Notes under the pieces: model-generated | What the model was told of the DNA's origin: nothing | What the model saw: only the letters and a program-made list of their open reading frames with translations | Databases searched by the model: none | Made by a program: the position numbers and the translations under genes | Shown here: positions 62,401 to 64,000 of the stretch, in pieces | Numbering within the stretch: position 1 is the stretch's first letter | How the letters are laid out: every line of letters starts with the position of its first letter | From: SVTX01 sp045585895 | Lineage (GTDB): Bacteria; Bacillota; Clostridia; Oscillospirales; CAG-272 | Reading direction: 5' to 3' | Length of the DNA stretch: 64,000 bases | Assembly (NCBI GenBank): GCA_045585895.1 | Contig: JAZMZI010000051.1 | Span: 21,200-85,199, forward strand

Positions 62401-64000
62401 TTGATCTCAAGCTCTGCTTCCTTTATAAAGAGATCGAAATTATGGGTCGTGTCGGTGTAGATGCGGTGACCCATATAGAAATCGTTACCGTTTTTGGAGC
62501 CTTCGGGGGAGGGCTTGATGGTGTAAGCGTCGGGAGCCTTGGTCTGTACGATCTTGTAAACGCCGTCTTCGAGAGTGACCTTGATACTGCCGCCCGAGCC
62601 GTCGTAGGGCAGAATAAATCCGAATATTCCCGCGTCCTTTATATCAAAGCCTACGTAGCTTACGTAGTTCCACGGAATTCTGTCGTCTAAGGAGTAGTGG
62701 AATCCCACGCGGCTCTTGACAATGATCTTTGAGACTCTGTCGGCGGGGATCTCGGTGGAGATACCGAACGCCTGAACGTTATTGTATTCGTTCTTGGTAG
62801 CGATCTGAAGAGTCTGATGGAGCTTGTCGGAGTAGGTGTTGAACATTCTGTTGAGATATACGTCCTCGGGAGAATCCACGAGATTAGCATTAAGGAGTCG
62901 GATATCCTTTATTTCCAGAGTTGCGTCGATAGCGCCCTTCCAAGGGGTAAGGTCGAAGCGAAGTCCCGTTACCTGTCCGGTATAGTCGTTTACTTGATAG
63001 ATCGGTATGTAATAGGTGTGATATTCGCCGTCGGCAACAATGTCGAAGCCCAGATTCTGCTGGTTGGTGAAGGCAGGCTTTTCGCTTGCGGCGTTTGCAC
63101 CTGCTATAAGGTAGACGCCAAAGCCCGAGGTAAGCTTTTCGTCGGCTTTCATGGTGATCGAAAGGATATTATAATCCTCTGCGGCGTAGTTGATGTTTTT
63201 GAAGGAGAACCAAGGGTCGTCGTTGTTGGTGACCTTGATTTTGAGTACGCCTGAGGAATAGCTTGCTTCGCACTGATTCTGTCGGTCGATATACGTGTCG
63301 GAGTATCTTATGACCTTGCCTTTTTCGTCCTCAAATTGATAGCCTTGAGAGAAAGTAAGACCTTCAATACGGTTTTCGTAATAATAGTAGCCTAAACGTA
63401 AGATGTTCGCGGTAGCTTCTTGGTTCGAGTCGGAAGCGTAGAACACTTTGCCGTCGGTAGTCTGGAGAAATACGTCCATGGTGTCGGTAATATAATCAAC
63501 ACCAGATTTGTTGGAGATCGAGCTTACTACCTTGTTCGTTTTAAGATCGTAGGTAACTCCTACATTTTTATTATAAAAATGATAGTAATTGCGGCTTGAA
63601 TCTGTGAAATAAGCGTTTACACCGTTAGCCAGACGGTCTGCATGCTCGATAAGAGCGGCGTTTTCACCTTCAATAAGAGAGGGGAGGGTAGTTTCTTCAA
63701 CGCTTGACTCGCTACCTTCGGGAGCGTTGGTGTCGCTGCTCTCAGGCGCGTTGGTGTCGCTGCTCTCAGGCGCGTTGGTGTCGCTGCTCTCAGGCGCGTT
63801 GGTGTCGCTGCTCTCAGGCGCGTTGGTGTCGCTGCTCTCAGGCGCGTTGGTATCACTGCCCTCGGGAGCGTTGGTGTCGCTGCTCTCGGGAGCGTTGGTA
63901 TCACTACTCTCGGGAGCGTTGGTATCACTGCCCTCGGGAGTGTTAGTGTTGATGCTTTCGGGAGCGTTGGTATCACTGCTTTCGGGAGCGCTTGACACAC
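59481..64000 (-). CDS. Giant secreted multidomain surface protein (5' end beyond window)
   Basis: A frame of at least 1505 residues, open to the window edge; signal peptide lies outside. The visible N-terminal part has about eleven APE(S/G)SDTN octapeptide repeats (63.7-64.0 kb), a flexible wall-spanning linker. Beta-sandwich domains follow that match the truncated neighbour (YVGFDIKDAGIFGFILPYDG; SGGHNNVAVRIYGFEKLTAP). Two C-terminal jelly-roll-like domains end in VRFDAFNIGNATDAYFDIAY and FRFDFFNSQFGADVTYDIAY. They resemble carbohydrate-binding modules. No catalytic domain, LPxTG or dockerin is seen. Adhesion or glycan binding is the likely role. Confidence 0.75.
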   Translation of the reverse strand, partial: VSSAPESSDTNAPESINTNTPEGSDTNAPESSDTNAPESSDTNAPEGSDTNAPESSDTNAPESSDTNAPESSDTNAPESSDTNAPESSDTNAPEGSESSVEETTLPSLIEGENAALIEHADRLANGVNAYFTDSSRNYYHFYNKNVGVTYDLKTNKVVSSISNKSGVDYITDTMDVFLQTTDGKVFYASDSNQEATANILRLGYYYYENRIEGLTFSQGYQFEDEKGKVIRYSDTYIDRQNQCEASYSSGVLKIKVTNNDDPWFSFKNINYAAEDYNILSITMKADEKLTSGFGVYLIAGANAASEKPAFTNQQNLGFDIVADGEYHTYYIPIYQVNDYTGQVTGLRFDLTPWKGAIDATLEIKDIRLLNANLVDSPEDVYLNRMFNTYSDKLHQTLQIATKNEYNNVQAFGISTEIPADRVSKIIVKSRVGFHYSLDDRIPWNYVSYVGFDIKDAGIFGFILPYDGSGGSIKVTLEDGVYKIVQTKAPDAYTIKPSPEGSKNGNDFYMGHRIYTDTTHNFDLFIKEAELEINPLGSENFIIDGDASTFGSFIGYDALRGCYTLGIDGSGGFGPPYKLHQNRQYNVTFTLKGDGVNDRKIYVLALYEGGGALECAAILDGNQMMLPIPLEVGKNFSEKGDCSIFNIDDAYYSETILPMIVNKDTESKYSIINLYYNWGKYPLKQISFIQYYSPYYHLSTGVHESNCIVPYYFTNSTGSLETLPDHRPMSGPFWEGDPQHTYCGVHTFLQYTDSEGNYCASENVLNTIGSYGPIYADVTMDYVSYDGKIKITYNHMEFPQTDENRAYYEMKYEILEDISFTDFAHDFSFYSVTSLDPSGLYTKVGYLDTNNESQFKTAALNGESFDYVLGNDHPYFSFFDMENSTYEKGYSNLSFLIYKSDFTIGGETATPNFIVVNDYAKLSLSLNLEEVELKAGDHFSIYAILMPWQSYEVYDEEEPDQNVRRVRENTILDPLTLTAGENCEKIESVFLPKARTTDGKSATFTLSGGHNNVAVRIYGFEKLTAPVVEELVGGEWKTVDLSSFSTPDNFGYGYYYDGYGVYYDGDGTFSYAFITTMDNGADRTFRITAAEDFEGWPEIEKAPDPMNLWMDAQKLNAAFTTASNRFGQFQMLSENGVNFLRVNRNGTDNEATLPLLENADGVLAGRYLVFKVRVPQGSDAKINTWEFYTSTEHTIYDDKGNILIAGEDYRATCPTLSDGKWHVIVIDLEAYGKTGSFIKDEDGNYYVQYVRFDAFNIGNATDAYFDIAYFGLHDSLDEILEYNKADMATVALFGNPSYYEHVSTKNNEALNLHMDAAEIDAVIDRFKGRFHSVTLSENRDYITLSGSVGNEAIAEIFSGNTKETGRYLILKYRIPEAEQAPFGYWQFYINTDGSAAGSACAYSCEGLGTMVISDGEWQVLIVDLEARNLGTYVKNDDGKYVAQFFRFDFFNSQFGADVTYDIAYIAFANDLEDIYAYESDMDYVTLCTAQKESSKIDPKTGNTLTE
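63717..64000 (-). repeat. 24-bp tandem coding repeat (octapeptide APESSDTN)
   Basis: About eleven head-to-tail 24-base units with few changes encode APE(S/G)SDTN. The most uniform stretch (63717-63860) has nearly identical units, which suggests recent slippage and length variation among strains. Confidence 0.9.

Noticed and set aside
63704..63946. 80-codon Cys/Arg-rich plus-strand frame
   Set aside because: Antisense reading of the 24-bp coding repeat.
63717..64000. Possible CRISPR array
   Set aside because: Units of 24 bp stand head to tail without spacers and stay in one open frame; no cas gene is near.

Overview
The window looks like a chromosomal segment of an uncultured, strictly anaerobic gut- or rumen-type Clostridia (Bacillota). 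Pointers are ferredoxin-dependent indolepyruvate oxidoreductase, a ferredoxin-type aldo/keto reductase, IreB, RbgA, YraN, a SipW-type signal peptidase, DUF1836, strong sigma-A promoters with 17-bp spacers, and AGGAGG-type ribosome sites. There is no phage, plasmid or insertion-sequence gene. No species can be named from sequence alone.

Layout. 1-2 kb: cut P-loop kinase gene, a radical SAM protein, a DUF6512-type membrane protein and the wreck of a response regulator. 2.3-6.9 kb: six-gene minus-strand operon of redox and membrane proteins with its own TetR regulator and a perfect 14-bp palindrome at the promoter. 7-8.2 kb: nitroreductase and DUF308 protein. 8.2-18.3 kb: the most interesting block, an eight-gene aromatic operon (symporter, two aryl-CoA ligases, IorA/IorB, ACT protein, amidohydrolase, aminotransferase) behind a Phe/Tyr-rich leader peptide and attenuator. 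18.5-23.2 kb: DUF4234-like protein, a lipase-glycerol kinase pair, split ChrA transporter and UPF0316 protein. 23.3-26.3 kb: dNTPase, PepT and a truncated AraC regulator. 26.3-33.6 kb: export island with a TasA-like protein, a SipW signal peptidase, a DUF5305-like protein and an LRR surface protein, plus a histidine kinase and a SARP-like response regulator. 33.7-40.5 kb: fRMsr, aldo/keto reductase, ThyX-like protein, YraN, RNase HII, RbgA, LepB and ApgM. 40.7-45.9 kb: NfeD-SPFH and MoxR-DUF58-DUF4129-like genes. 45.9-53.4 kb: PgsA, a DD-peptidase-like protein, RibF, IreB, DUF1836, M50 protease, TIM-barrel isomerase and GlnA. 53.5-64 kb: two giant paralogous surface proteins facing each other across a tRNA-Leu whose ends are partly duplicated.

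How the genes work together. The aromatic operon can be read as import of arylacetates, activation to aryl-CoA, reductive carboxylation to arylpyruvates by IOR and transamination to Phe/Tyr. A leader peptide with 13 aromatic residues out of 27 would make transcription respond to charged tRNA-Phe/tRNA-Tyr. That is the logic of a supply pathway rather than a degradative one. In the export island, the kinase-regulator pair lies directly upstream of the TasA-like promoter. That promoter carries two 8-bp direct repeats spaced 11 bp apart, the geometry expected for a SARP-type DNA-binding domain. SipW would process the TasA-like and LRR proteins.

Limits. All functions are read from protein motifs and context. 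No search or folding program was run, and promoters and terminators were found by eye.
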